A stretch of DNA of 64,000 nucleotides from Selaginella moellendorffii. Its lineage: Eukaryota; Streptophyta; Lycopodiopsida; Selaginellales; Selaginellaceae. Both the position numbers and the translations under genes were made by a program. How positions within the stretch are numbered: position 1 is the first letter of the stretch; each line of letters starts with the position of its first letter. Of this stretch, positions 52,970 through 63,919 are shown one piece after another. The stretch covers positions 786,096 through 850,095 of the forward strand of contig NW_003314281.1 of the NCBI RefSeq assembly GCF_000143415.4. Reading direction: 5' to 3'. The notes under the pieces were generated by a model. That model was given only the letters and a program-made list of their open reading frames with translations, made no database searches and had not been told where the DNA came from.

Positions 52970-55882
52970 CATAGCTTCAAAACATGAACATGAACACGAA
53001 CACGGCATTCAATTTTTTGAACACAAACACGGAATACGGAAATGAACACGGATAAACACGGGTGAAAACACGAATATTCTCTAGAATATTCTACTTATCA
53101 CTCCATCTCATCTAGAAGCTCCTCATTAGCAGGATCATCATCTTCGTCTTCATCCTCTTCTTCCATAGCTTCAATATCAGCATCAGTAATTTGAGGAATA
53201 CTTCCTGTCTGGCTCAATCCCACAAACTTGTCATAGGAAGTGTGGCTCCCTATCAACTTGGTATTACTGGCCACAAATACGAAGTCTGCAATCCGGCTCA
53301 CTGCTAAGCAATTCCTCTTCTTTGAAGTGATGTGCCCAAAAATGCTGAACAATCACTCCATAGATGAGGAAGACTTGCCTGACTAAGCACTTGAATTGCC
53401 AACCTCTGCAAATCTGGACCTGAGTAGCCATTGTCCTCCCACCACTGCACAGAACCCTTTGTTGTACGATCCGTCTGAGAGTCCCTGATGCCAAAACTAC
53501 CCTCCAAGTTCCTATATTGGCAAAGCTGATTTTTTATAGTTGACCTTTGCTGATAGTTAGGGAACTGGTACATGTTCCAATCTTTGGAAACTTCCTTGGA
53601 TTTTTCCTGTCCTCGCCCCTGAAACTCTGGATCAAGCATGTATGCCACGGAGTGAAAGGTGCTATGATAAGCCCACCACCTGTTTGAAATCAGTTGGTTT
53701 AGCTCCTCATACCTAAGATTGTTCTCCTCTTGTTGACAGATGTTCTCACTCATCTGATCCATCCCCTCGTAGACCTTCCCAATCACAGGCACGTCTCCGT
53801 CAACCATCTGTAGCAAATACATCACCCTCCTTGAAACACCCAGCATGTGGTTAACCTCATTCTAGTATGTATCGTTGAACACAATTCCTCGGCATGCTAT
53901 CCCAGAATCTATCCTTGACTCTAGCCTTGCATTGTAAGCGTTGCTCACAAACATTTGTTGTAGCTTTGGCCTCAGCTCCACCAATCTCTCCATCATAAGA
54001 AAGTTGAAGGCGAATCGTGTTTCAGTGAACTTCAACACTCGTCGTGAAGAGAAGGATGCCAAAATTGCTACTAGATGCGAATGGTTCTGGAGGAAGCCAA
54101 CCAAAGTCTTTCCCTTGTCTAGCAGCCCAACCATCCATGGTAGTTTTGAGAAATCCTTGAGAATGTTGTTCAAACAATGAGCTAAGCACAAAGCCCACAT
54201 AATCCTTGGCTTCCTCACCTCTAGAAGCCTAGCAGCAGCCTTGTTTGAAGCCTCACCATCTGTGACAATAAGAACAACATTCTCCTCTCCAACAATCTCG
54301 ATACCTCGCTCCCATGTCACAAAAACGTTATCAGCCGTCTTCCCACTAGAGGATATATCAATAGCCTCGAGAAAAGTCGACTGTCCTCTGCTGTATGCAA
54401 CAAGCCCCATGATATGTCAATTTCTTGTGTCATTCCATGCATCAGCAACAAGAGTAACCCCACAATTCTTCCAATGTGCCTTCACCTTGGCAAGTTGAAC
54501 TTCAAGATTGGCTTTCTCCACTTGCAACAATTGCTCTTGCAATGCTGTCTCTGTTGGAAGATTGTAGGGAATTCCATGCCTTGCAATCTGCTGCACCATC
54601 TCCTTGAAATGGTGAGAACGAGCTTTCACAAATGGTATGTGCTCGTTCCAGAAAAATCATCCTATAGCCATATCCACTGCTTCCTTCCTTTTTGGATCAA
54701 AAGAATCCCGGATTCCCTGCTGTCATTGCGAAAAAAACTTGGAAATTCCTTCTACAGAATTGCCACCTAGTGTAGAACTCTGGGAAGCAACAAAACTCTC
54801 TCCTCCAATGCTTTGGATGCCTTCAACACGTGTAGAAACTGCTCGTTTCTTGCTTTGGTGTTTTCCAGCCAAAACCTGGTCATCGATGGTTTTAGCCATC
54901 TCCCTAAGTTGTTGTCTCTTCTCTACTGAGATGACATCACAACTTAAGATTTCATGACCAGCTTCCCCTGTGAGATGTCCCCTCACACGATCCACACCTG
55001 AAACTTTGTCTCTCAACGAACACCACTTGCAAGACCAGCATCGATGCCCACTACGGCAGTTTGTTTGATCACCAAGGATCACTTCTTCCCACCAAACGGA
55101 TGATGGATGTCGCCCTGTTGAAGTCCTCCTGCTCTTGCTCCCAAATGCCATCACTCAGCTCAACCTCTAAAATCCTGCACCTGCTTCTACTCCAATCCAC
55201 AATCACTCAGTCCAACCTCTAAAATCCCACACCCTGCTGCTGCTCCAATCCACAATTGCTCAGCCTCTAAAATCCCACACCCTACTCCTGTTCCAATCCA
55301 CAATCGGTCACGCCCTGCGCCTAAATTTTTTTTGAAAAACTCAAAATTTTAGAATCATGCCGTCAATAACACAATCGCAACGCCAAGCAACTAAGAATCA
55401 CAGCAATCTACAAAGATGTAGTGCCAAGCAGCTAAGAATTATGGAAGAAGCAATCCAAGGAGAAAATTTGGGAGAGAAAATCTACAAACCTGGAGACAAT
55501 GATCAAGAATTTTTTGCAGCGAAATCAGATGTGGTTGAGCACCATTCCTCCCACTCCAGCGCTAGAATCCTAGAGAGGGCATTCCCAGCCCAAGAAAATC
55601 GCCATAGATCGCTGGAAAAACCTTTTGATTGATCGCAGGAATTTTTGATTGATCGCAAGACAAGAAAACATCAAAGCGCAAAACACTCACGTGAACCACG
55701 TGAGCTATTGTTTTAGAACATAGCGTGGTCACATGGTATTTGACCGTGTTTCAACCATGTTTGGAGCCGTGTTTTGGAGCATTGACCAAGTCAATGAACA
55801 CGGCCCGTGTTAACACGGCTGGGGGCCGTGTTCGTGTCACCACGCCAACATGCCGTGGTGCACGCCGTGTTTTGAAGCACTA
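52970..55882 (-). mobile_element. hAT transposon, 2.9 kb, inactive
   Basis: An 8-bp duplication CCATAGGA flanks the element (52,962-52,969 and 55,883-55,890), the hAT hallmark. Termini are short imperfect inverted repeats: CATAGCTTCAAAACA at the left and, reversed, TAGTGCTTCAAAACA at the right. Both subterminal regions are rich in AACACGG/CCGTGTT words, probable transposase-binding sites. The matching repeat at 23,406-23,413 has a single CCATAGGA with no insert, an empty-site control for the borders. It encodes a broken transposase on the minus strand. Confidence 0.9.
53098..55154 (-). pseudogene. hAT transposase, interrupted by nonsense and frameshift mutations
   Basis: Parts in order on the minus strand: a BED-type zinc finger (CKWC, then VRGHLTGEAGHE) at about 54,990-55,060; a linker; a DUF659-type region with VTLVADAWNDTRN and LIVTDGEASNKAAARLLEV, then ALCLAHCLNNILKDF; and the C-terminal dimerisation region with WWEDNGYSGPDLQRLAIQVL, IFGHITSKKRN and an acidic end. 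In-frame stops lie near 54,713, 54,660, 54,414 and 53,863, and a further TGA follows a one-base frameshift near 53,360. The stops fit CGA-to-TGA and TGG-to-TAG/TGA changes. No functional product is expected. Confidence 0.88.
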
Positions 55883-56400
55883 CCATAGGATAACCACGAA
55901 GTGGAACCTATACCCTCTATATGCCATGTGTCACATGCCACATGCTACATGCCATGTGTCCAAAGGACAGTGGTGCGAACTTGAGTTTCAAGGCCTTGGG
56001 TCACAGAACAAAGGAACGGTGCCAAACTCCTAAGTATGGAGTCGAAAAGCGAAGGAATCGAACCACAAAACAACTCTTGAGCGTACAGCTTAAGGAGTAA
56101 AGGGATAGGAGCACGAAGCAACTTGGAATAGTCCTAAAGCATCAAATATCCCAATGTTAGGACCAGCACACAAAATGGAGCCAAACAGAGTTTAGTGCTA
56201 TTTCAGCATACTGGTGGCCTAACGCGAGGATATGGGTACTCCACCAGCTAGCATGGAATGGAACTTGGGCTTAAACCTAAGCCGGACGCAAAACAAGGAC
56301 AAGCACGTAAGTAGAAGCTAAATTATGCCTCAGGTTGGTCAACCATGCCCGACCTACCCACTATCCCTACTATACATTTGGAACCCCTCATAGCGAGGGT

Positions 56401-56879
56401 GTTTGGCAGATATAGTAAGCTATCATCTAGTGAATATTGAGGGACTAAGTTCAATATTGCAGGGGTTCCTAACATTAGCAAGTGCAAGCCAACGAATGAG
56501 TTTCTCTATCTAGGTCAAATATGCTTGACTAATAGCACTTAGGAATTCCGTCCTTATGCTCATCTGGTCAAGTGCACATGCAAAGACCAATTTCTCAACT
56601 AACTTAGGCGAATACTGATGAAGGATCTAACAATACTGACCTCTTGCCGTCGTGGCAGTAAAGAAAGAATATCTGAAAGGACTAGCTGACAGGTAACTTT
56701 CGATACCTGAAGTCACATTCACGACAAAGCATAGCCACTCATGGGGATTAAAGTGTTCTCTTGGACATCTTTAAATGTGCATTCGGACATGCCAATGACT
56801 GTGATAATGCCTTTCAACAATTGCATTGTCTTTGTCAAGGGCCATCTAAGTCGGTGATGTAGTTTAGTGTTCGTTTTTG
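56401..56879. other. Unassigned sequence inside the nested element block
   Basis: No recognisable frame or repeat. It may be decayed mid-gag sequence of the old gypsy relic or the remainder of the inserted unit. Confidence 0.4.
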
Positions 56880-57764
56880 AAGCTTCTTGCTTTGTGCGGA
56901 GCCAAATATGTCAGAGCGGATTAAGCTAGGAATGTTGTGGCCAACACTTTGTCAAGATCTTGTCAGACTTGTGCATGCACTTGCTCCAGCCACCCTTGAT
57001 GATGCTCTTCACTTGGCACAACATTATAAAACATCACCTCTTCCACTTTTCATTGCACGTCCTTAAGCTCCACTTCCTATGCACGATGGTCCTGTTCCAG
57101 TGGAGGTTGATGTTGCTACTGTTGCTCGAGTCCAAGGATAAGGGTGAGGATATAGTCGTGGCCGTGATGTTTGCTGCTGGACATGTGATGAAGTTGGTCA
57201 CACTTATCGGCATTGTCAGCATTTTTCAGATTGGTAGCCTCCATTTCCTGGGTGGAGACCTTGGCATCAACAACATCTTGTTGGTGTTATTGCAGTGGAA
57301 GGTCTTGACATCGAAATGTATTCGGGAAACAAGAAGTCACACAAGTAACAAAGGGACCTTGCGCGAATAAGTCAGTGACCCTTCCATTTTTCTTTCGGGA
57401 GTATTATCAAGGGGTTCATTCGCACCAATTCATCCAGTATTTACTTTCCAAACTCCTTTTATAACAAGAAGTCTCCTATTATTCTCTCCGTGTTGATTGA
57501 TATAGATTCAAGTTTTATTATTTGACTAGTTGCCACATATTGCCATCTACACTTGTATCATGCGGTGGAGCCAATTTTCATTCTTTATGGTAGCGGCCAT
57601 ACACATGTATATGCATGGGATGAGGCAGGCCTAGTTGTGTGTGTGGGTGATCTCAACTTTGGGTTGCAGTCATTGCGGGTGATGACGAGTCAAACTTTTG
57701 ATGTCATCTTTGGTATGGATTAGTTGCAACACAATCATACGAAATGTGATTTTGAGGCTTCTCT
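56880..57764 (+). pseudogene. gag zinc knuckle and protease of the old gypsy relic
   Basis: Gag helix text (MSERIKLGMLWPTLCQDLVR, APATLDDALHLAQHYKT) is followed by a CCHC knuckle CWTCDEVGHTYRHC near 57,170-57,215. A retropepsin-like segment follows: VLIDIDSSF near 57,500 (where DTG/S would be expected) and FDVIFGMD followed by TAG near 57,720, where family members have tryptophan. The relic ends abruptly at 57,764, where the chromovirus LTR is inserted. Confidence 0.78.
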
Positions 57765-59289
57765 TGTAAGCCACAAAATTTTTCCTTTCCAATTTGCCAG
57801 CTTACCTCGCCTATCCAACCAACTCTGCCTTGGCTTGTGCTAAGTTCCCTCGCCAAGGTTCTCGCCTATGGTACCAGCTCCTACTTGGTTTCAGCTACTT
57901 ACTGCACGAGCAATGGAGTGTTAGCCATCCATCTACGGATTCCCAAATCTCTCCCAATCCCCCTCCCCGGGTTAGACTGGACTTAAGGTTCGGCTACACT
58001 CCCCGCAGGCACAAGCAGCCAAGCACACCAAGCCTCCAGATTCCTAACACCCCTTGGTACCACAAGACTTGATCATGGGACCCTCTAAATCCCAAGCCTT
58101 GGGTGCAGCACTTGCTTCGGGACGTCGGGGCGAAACACCGTGGCCTAACGGCCCGGTATGGGTACCTCTACCCCCCTTCTTCCATCCCGAAGGGAAGGCC
58201 CAAGCCCCCGGAAGGGCGAGGACCAATGAGCCACAAGGTACTCAAGTGGGGCACCACTCCACCTGAGCCGGGAGCACCGCAGTCGGTTTCCCTTTCGGGA
58301 GTGGGAGTTGCTCTTGAGCACTTCCTTGGATGGCCCCTCCGGCCCCAGCCAAGTCCATGCTCACTCCCACCCAAGGCCCCTCGGTCCCAGTTTCAACCTC
58401 AAGTCGGTTTGGAAGCCCAACTGGAGAGTCCCTTCAAAACTGGTTCCTGGACCTCACTATCCCTACTATACTTTTGGAACCCCCTGCAGCCCCCCCCCCC
58501 CCCCTGGGAGATGCACGCTTTGGGCTTTCACCCCTTGACCTGTATTAGTATTTGGACTTAGTCTCTGGCTCGATCTCGGACCCGATTTCGGATCCGACTT
58601 CGGATTTGGTTTCGGACTCGATCTCGGACTTGATCTCGGACCCGATCTCGGACCCGATCTCGGATCCGACCTCGGACTCGACCTCGAACTCGGTCTCGGA
58701 CCCGATTTCGGATCTCGGACTCCGTCTCGAACTCGGTCTCGAACTCGAACTCGAACTCGGTCCCCGAGTTGGTCTCGAACTTGATTCCGGACTCTATCTC
58801 GAACTCGGTCCTAGAGTCGGTCTTGGACTCGATCCTCGACTTGGTCCCATCCGATGAACTCTTTGTCATTTCGGTCAAGCTTTTGGGGATCCTTTAGCCT
58901 ACGACATCTCGGGGAGTCGGTTCCTTACAACTCCACCACCCATAGAAGAAGTTCGATGCCCACATCGAACGTCTCGTTTTATCCTACGACTTGTTGACCA
59001 TGTCTCCGGGGGCATCCCCCCACTTAGCGGTGTGCCTAAGTTAGCCTCCCCGGCCAAGAGCCCATGACAACGGAATATAGGTGTCCCTATACTCCTCACC
59101 TCACCACGCCCTAGTATGGGGTCGGGACTTGAACCCAGCCTTGCTTTACTAGGGGGTTGGGACTCGAACCCAACCTCCGTAGAATACGTCTACATCCCCG
59201 CGGGGAGTCGGGCGTAGTGCCCTACGCCTGGTCGACCTATCCAACCCATGCTAATTAGCTTACCTTTGGCGCGCCTTCGGGTCCCAACA
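57765..59289 (-). repeat. 3' LTR of the chromovirus (about 1.5 kb)
   Basis: Bounded by TGTAAGCCAC at 57,765 and CCCAACA ending at 59,289 (plus strand). It contains a 15-base C run at 58,490-58,504 and the GATCTCGGA array. The right border is set by the TG..CA rule and by TGTTGGGACC on the minus strand; the adjoining polypurine tract is weak, so the border may be off by a few bases. Confidence 0.8.
58555..58855. repeat. GATCTCGGA-type short tandem array inside the LTR
   Basis: Words of 12 and 18 bp such as GATCTCGGACCC, GATTTCGGATCC and CTCGAACTCGGT repeat for about 300 bp. All are multiples of six, which leaves long open frames on both strands without coding meaning. Confidence 0.9.
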
Positions 59290-59323
59290 TATGCCACTTG
59301 CTCAACTTTGCAAATTGATATTT

Positions 59324-60089
59324 TTAATTGAATTTTGCATAAGTACATAGAGTTCTGCCTTGCAGAAATTCCTCCACTAGATCTCGAGCGTTCGCTAGGT
59401 TCTCCTCCGGTTCCCATGTTGTTTCGCAGTGTGGAAATCCTCTCCACTTCACATGGAACTCTCTCACCTCGCGTCCTTGTCGCTTGCTCTTGCGCGCATT
59501 GAGGATGGCCTCGACTTCGTATTCCTCCTCCCCTTGGATAACCTCAGGTAAAGGTCTCACTTGGTCCTTGCGAAGCGGATCCTCAAAGTACGGCTTAAGT
59601 AAGTTCACGTGGAACACTGGGTGCATCTTCCCCATCTCTCGAGGAAGTCGGAGTTGGTAAGCCACTTTACCGATTCGTGCCTTAATCTCGTAAGGCCCCG
59701 CGAACCTGCATAAGGAACTCAAGATTAGTTCATTTACAGGAATACATGCATCTTTACCTTTGGGTCAACTTTCGGCTGATCCCACTTGGTAGTCTGAGGT
59801 TCTTGGTGTTCAGCCACACCTTCTCCCCAGCTTGGAACTCTACATCCCGACGCTTCTGGTTCGCGTATTTGGTTTGCCTTTGTTGAGCCCGTTCCAAGGA
59901 ATCCCTCACTAGGTTCCAAATGCTGAGTCTTTCCGCCGTGAATGCCTCCACTGCGGGCAACTCTCCATGATACTCAGCCACGCCGAGTTCCACAGGACCT
60001 TCAATAGCTCGCCCATTGATGACTTCCCATGGACTCACCCCGATACTCGAATGTGGTGAGTTGTTATAATACATCTCCGCAAGTCCCAA
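59324..60089 (-). pseudogene. Chromovirus integrase C-terminus and chromodomain
   Basis: MYYNNSPHSSIGVSPWEVI and AQQRQTKYANQKRRDVEFQ with GEKVWL belong to the integrase C-terminal part. After a frame break near 59,730 come AGPYEIKARIGKVAYQLRL, HPVFHVNLLKPYF, and the chromodomain EYEVEAILNARKSKRQG with FHVKWRGFPHCETTWEPEEN. The chromodomain has the aromatic cage positions expected (Y, W, W) and would direct integration to methylated-histone chromatin in an active element. Confidence 0.88.
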
Positions 60090-60251
60090 ATGACTTACCC
60101 AATCGGTCTAGTCTCCCGAGACATAGCATCGCAAATAATCCTCCAGCTGCCTATTCACCCTTTCCGTTTGTCCGTCTGTCAAGAAGTGTTAGTTCCCACA
60201 ACTTGACTCAATACCCCATACCTGTCTGTGGGTGATAGGCTGTGCTGAATT

Positions 60252-62057
60252 TCAACTTGGTGCGATACTGTTCCATTTCCACGGGCGATCTGGAATTGGG
60301 ATGCTTTGCAACAAGCCCCCACTAGCCTTAGTCACGGCTTTTACCTGCTGACATGTTGGACATGTCTTTACATAGTCTTGGACGTCCTTAGCCATATTTG
60401 GCCAATGGTACTTCCTTTTGAGTAAGCCCATCGTCTTGGGCACTCCACCGTGTCCCACAAGAGGTCCGTCATAACACTCTTCTAAGGCCACCTTCCTTAG
60501 TTCCCCTTCTGGAACATACACCCTCGTTTGCTTGTAATAAATGAGTCCGTTGCGTTCCGCATAGCCCGTTTTCTCTTCCGTTGGCAGCTCACATCTCTGG
60601 TGAGCTTCCCGCGCCTCTAGATTCCTCAGCAACACTTCTTGTGCTAGACCATTGTTCTCATATGCTGTCCGCACATCGTCCCAGAAGGTTGCTGTTGCGC
60701 TGGATATTGCCAACCTCAAGCTCGCTTTTCGACTTAGCGCATCCGCCACGATGTTGCTCTTCCCAGGCTTGTACAGAATTTCGCAATCAAACTCGGCCAA
60801 GGCATTGGCCCACCGACTTTGTTTCCCTCTTAGGTCGGACTGTGACAAGAAGTGTTTCATTGCCACATTGTCCGTGTAAACCTTGAAGTGTCTCCCAAGG
60901 TAGTGTCGCCACTCTTTGAGCGCCTTGACCACCGCAAACAATTCCTTCTCGTGGGCAAGCCACTTCCGTTGAGCCTTGTCCAGCTTCTTCAAGAAGAACG
61001 CTACCGGATGGTTGTCTTGCTTCAAAACTGCGCCCAACGCAAAGTCCGAAGCATCCGTTTCTACCTCAAAGTCCTTACCAAAGTCTGGTAATGCCAATAC
61101 GGGAGCCTTCCTCAACTTCCCTTTGAGGTGGACGAATGCCACCTCGCATTCCGCTGTCCACACCATCTTCCCTTTTCCTGTTTGGTCCGTTAAGGGCAGG
61201 GCTACTCTCGAATAGTGTCTGATAAACTTTCGATAGTAGTTGCATAGCCCCAGGAATGCCCTCAACTCATGTACATTGGCTGGTCGCTCCCATTCCTGGA
61301 TCGCTTGGACCTTCTCCGGGTCCACCTTGAGCCCGTCTTGGCCCACCACATGCCCGAGAAACTTTACCTCTTGTTGAGCAAAGTCACATTTGCTCTCTTT
61401 AGCATACAGCTTGTGTTCCCTTAGTTTCTCAAACACCTTCGCCAAGTGTTCGGCATGCTCCTCTAGCGTCTCGCTATAGATCAGGATGTCGTTGATATAG
61501 ACGACCACGAAGTGATCCAGATAGGGTACAAAGATATGGTTCATCAACGCCGAAAACGTTGCCGGTGCATTGCACAGCCCAAAGGGCATCACCAGAAACT
61601 CAAAGCTTCCATACCTCGTTCGACAGGTTGTCTTCTCGACATCTTCCTCGGCTACCCTGATCTGGTAGTATCCTGACCTTAGGTCAATCCTCAAGAAGTA
61701 TTTTGCCTTTCCCAACCTATCGAACAGGTCCTCAATCCTTGGCAAAGGGTACTTGTTCTTCTTTGTATACTTGTTGAGCAACCGGTAGTCTATGCACATG
61801 CGCATAGATCCATCTTTCTTTTTCACAAATAACACCGGCGCCCCATACGGCGACTTGCTCAGCCTAACATACCCTTTGTCCACTAACTCCTCTAGTTGGC
61901 ACTTGAGCTCCTTGAGTTCTTTTTCGTTCAAACGATAAGGGGGACGAACCACTGCCTCAGCACCCTCGACTAGCTCAATCTTATGTTCTATCGGTCGTGC
62001 TGGGGGTAGCCCCGCCGGTAGCTCCTCCGGCATGGTATCCTGGAATTGGTCCAACAC
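60252..62057 (-). pseudogene. Chromovirus reverse transcriptase, RNase H and integrase N-terminus
   Basis: A 601-codon frame. [77 protein letters not shown]. The catalytic box reads YIND where the family has YxDD. RNase [38 protein letters not shown]. Integrase zinc-binding part: [20 protein letters not shown] and CPTCQQVKA, with tyrosine where the first histidine is expected. Just after DRPWKWN the catalytic integrase core is deleted. The upstream TAG at about 62,058 separates it from the protease. Confidence 0.92.
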
Positions 62058-62060
62058 CCG

Positions 62061-62573
62061 CTAGATCACTAAAGGTACTTCTTCCATTCTAGTCTTTTTG
62101 TCACTCTTCACCGAGAGTAAGCACAAAAAGGCCGCCTTAGTTCCTTTAGTGAGTTGTCCTCTCGTGGACACCAGGTTTAAGCAGGAATCTTTGGCCTTGC
62201 TTTGCCCTACCTTTAGATCTTGGGCCTCCACCCTAGATCTTCTTCCTTGGGCATTCGCCAGTACCACAAGGTTTCTACCTTGTCCATGCAGGGCTACCAC
62301 GAATCGATTGAACCAGTCCATTCCGAAGATCACGTCAAATCCCGCCATGTCCAACACGGTGAAATCCATGTCCACCTTCCAAGTCCCCACTTCGACTCTC
62401 GCTTGTCGAAGTACCTCATCGGTCCTTTGGCTACCTTGAACAAACTCTATAGTCCTTGGTTCGCCTAGCCGCTGCACCGTTAGTCCGGCTTGTCGGACTA
62501 TGTCTGCAGCCACAAAATTATCCGAAGCACCCGTGTCAATAAGGATCTTAACAAAGCTACCTCCGAGCTTCCC
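62061..62573 (-). pseudogene. Chromovirus aspartic protease
   Basis: Retropepsin motif ILIDTGASDNFV near 62,530 and the second conserved block FDVIFGMDWFN near 62,310. The frame is continuous with gag but for a TGA at about 62,574 (fitting CGA to TGA) and continuous with RT but for a TAG at about 62,058. Confidence 0.88.
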
Positions 62574-63860
62574 TCAGAGGGCTAGTAGATGTCGGGAACG
62601 ACTCTCTACCAAAGTTGCTCGTGTAATGAGTAACTTTGAGTTAGGGACTGGATCACATACCTCATTTTGGACTTCACCCGACTTGATGGCCATATTGGCT
62701 CTGGCCTTCTTCGGGTAGGGACATTCCCTTGAGAAGTGTCCCGCTTCACCGCAGTTGTAGCATACGTTGTTTCCCACGCTACTATATGACTTGACCTTCT
62801 TATCCGTGGGTTTATCTCTTTTCGCCTGACTCCCCCACGTACTCGCTCGCTGGCCACCGGATCTGCCTTTCCGGAACCCCGAGGACTCATTCTTAGAGAA
62901 ACTCTTCTTGAATTTCCCTCTGCTAAACGTTCCCCTTGGTTTGGCCCCTTTGCTAAACGTGGATCCCGACCCTGTCGTGTTCCCCTTTCGCAGGTTATCG
63001 TTGAAATGCACCTTGATGGCCGCATCCAACGCTTCTTTGTAGTTGGTCGGGTTCCACCGCATTACTTCGCCGCGAGCCCAGGTTTGCAAACCTGATATGA
63101 AGGCATGGAACGCATCCATATCCCCCATGTCCGTGACAAGTATCCTCTTTGCCATAAACCCATTCACATACTCCTGAATGGTTCCGGTCTGCTTCAGCCT
63201 ACTCAGCTCGTCCCTTAGATGCAGAGTAGCATTCGGAGGAACGTAAGTTGCGCGGATCCTCGCCTTCATCATTTCCCAAGTGGCCACCGGTCCTTCGTTG
63301 GCCTCTGTTGTTCTCCACCAAGACTTGGCATTATCTGCCAAGTATGGTTTTGCACATGGGACCTTCTCCGAGCTTGGTAATCGCAACGCTCGGAAGTAGT
63401 CCTCCATATCGTAAAACCAATCCTCCACCACCTTATAGTCGTTCACTCCCTTGAAGACCGGTGGGGGCTTTGGTTTGTACTTGGGAACTGCCTGAGGGAC
63501 TGATTCCACTTCGGTCTGTTCGACCTTGTCTGGTTTTGCCTCAGTCCCTGCCGAAGGGTTCGCACCTTCTGCGCTGCCAGCATCCGCAGTCTTTCGCTTT
63601 TTCTTCCGCTTCTCGTCACGCTTTAGCTTGCGTACGAGAGTCTCTAGCAGGGCATTGGTCTGTGCCAATTGTCCTTCTAGAACATCCAATCGAGCCTTGG
63701 ACGACCGAACCTCACCACCAGACTCCTGTTTGGAAGTTGCCTCACTGGAGTCCTCCTCATGCAAGGATTCCTCATCCATCGCCTCCTGTTCGATCGGAGG
63801 CTCCAGCTCTGGAGGAGGTTCCGTCTCTGCCTGGGTTCGCTTACATCCTGCCCTTGCCAT
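62574..63860 (-). CDS. Chromovirus gag polyprotein
   Basis: A 428-codon frame from the ATG at 63860, starting 59 bp inside the 5' LTR border. An acidic N-terminus with a coiled coil (ARLDVLEGQLAQTNALLETL) precedes the retrotransposon gag domain (PPVFKGVNDYKVVEDWFYD, LADNAKSWWRTTEA, GTIQEYVNGFMAKRI), a basic glycine-rich stretch and one CCHC zinc knuckle CYNCGEAGHFSREC. Full-length families read through into protease; here the TGA at 62,574 stops it, so gag alone could still be made. Confidence 0.9.
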   Translation of the reverse strand: MARAGCKRTQAETEPPPELEPPIEQEAMDEESLHEEDSSEATSKQESGGEVRSSKARLDVLEGQLAQTNALLETLVRKLKRDEKRKKKRKTADAGSAEGANPSAGTEAKPDKVEQTEVESVPQAVPKYKPKPPPVFKGVNDYKVVEDWFYDMEDYFRALRLPSSEKVPCAKPYLADNAKSWWRTTEANEGPVATWEMMKARIRATYVPPNATLHLRDELSRLKQTGTIQEYVNGFMAKRILVTDMGDMDAFHAFISGLQTWARGEVMRWNPTNYKEALDAAIKVHFNDNLRKGNTTGSGSTFSKGAKPRGTFSRGKFKKSFSKNESSGFRKGRSGGQRASTWGSQAKRDKPTDKKVKSYSSVGNNVCYNCGEAGHFSRECPYPKKARANMAIKSGEVQNEVCDPVPNSKLLITRATLVESRSRHLLAL

Positions 63861-63919
63861 CTCCCAGCAATCCGCCTCTATCCTTCGCTAGAACTGAGAA
63901 AGAGGCTCCGATACCAAAT

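Larger units (their letters stand above)
52920..56400 (+). mobile_element. LTR-like repeat unit (family A) split by a hAT element
   Basis: The left piece 52,920-52,969 (starting TGTAGCACATG) and the right piece 55,883-56,400 together match, in reverse complement, the unit at 22,865-23,455. The unit is inserted in the gag of an older gypsy relic. It lacks the last poly-C part seen in the other copy. Confidence 0.75.

Noticed and set aside
58552-58878. Open frames SDSISDPISDP and its antisense
   Set aside because: Same cause: the GATCTCGGA array in the LTR.
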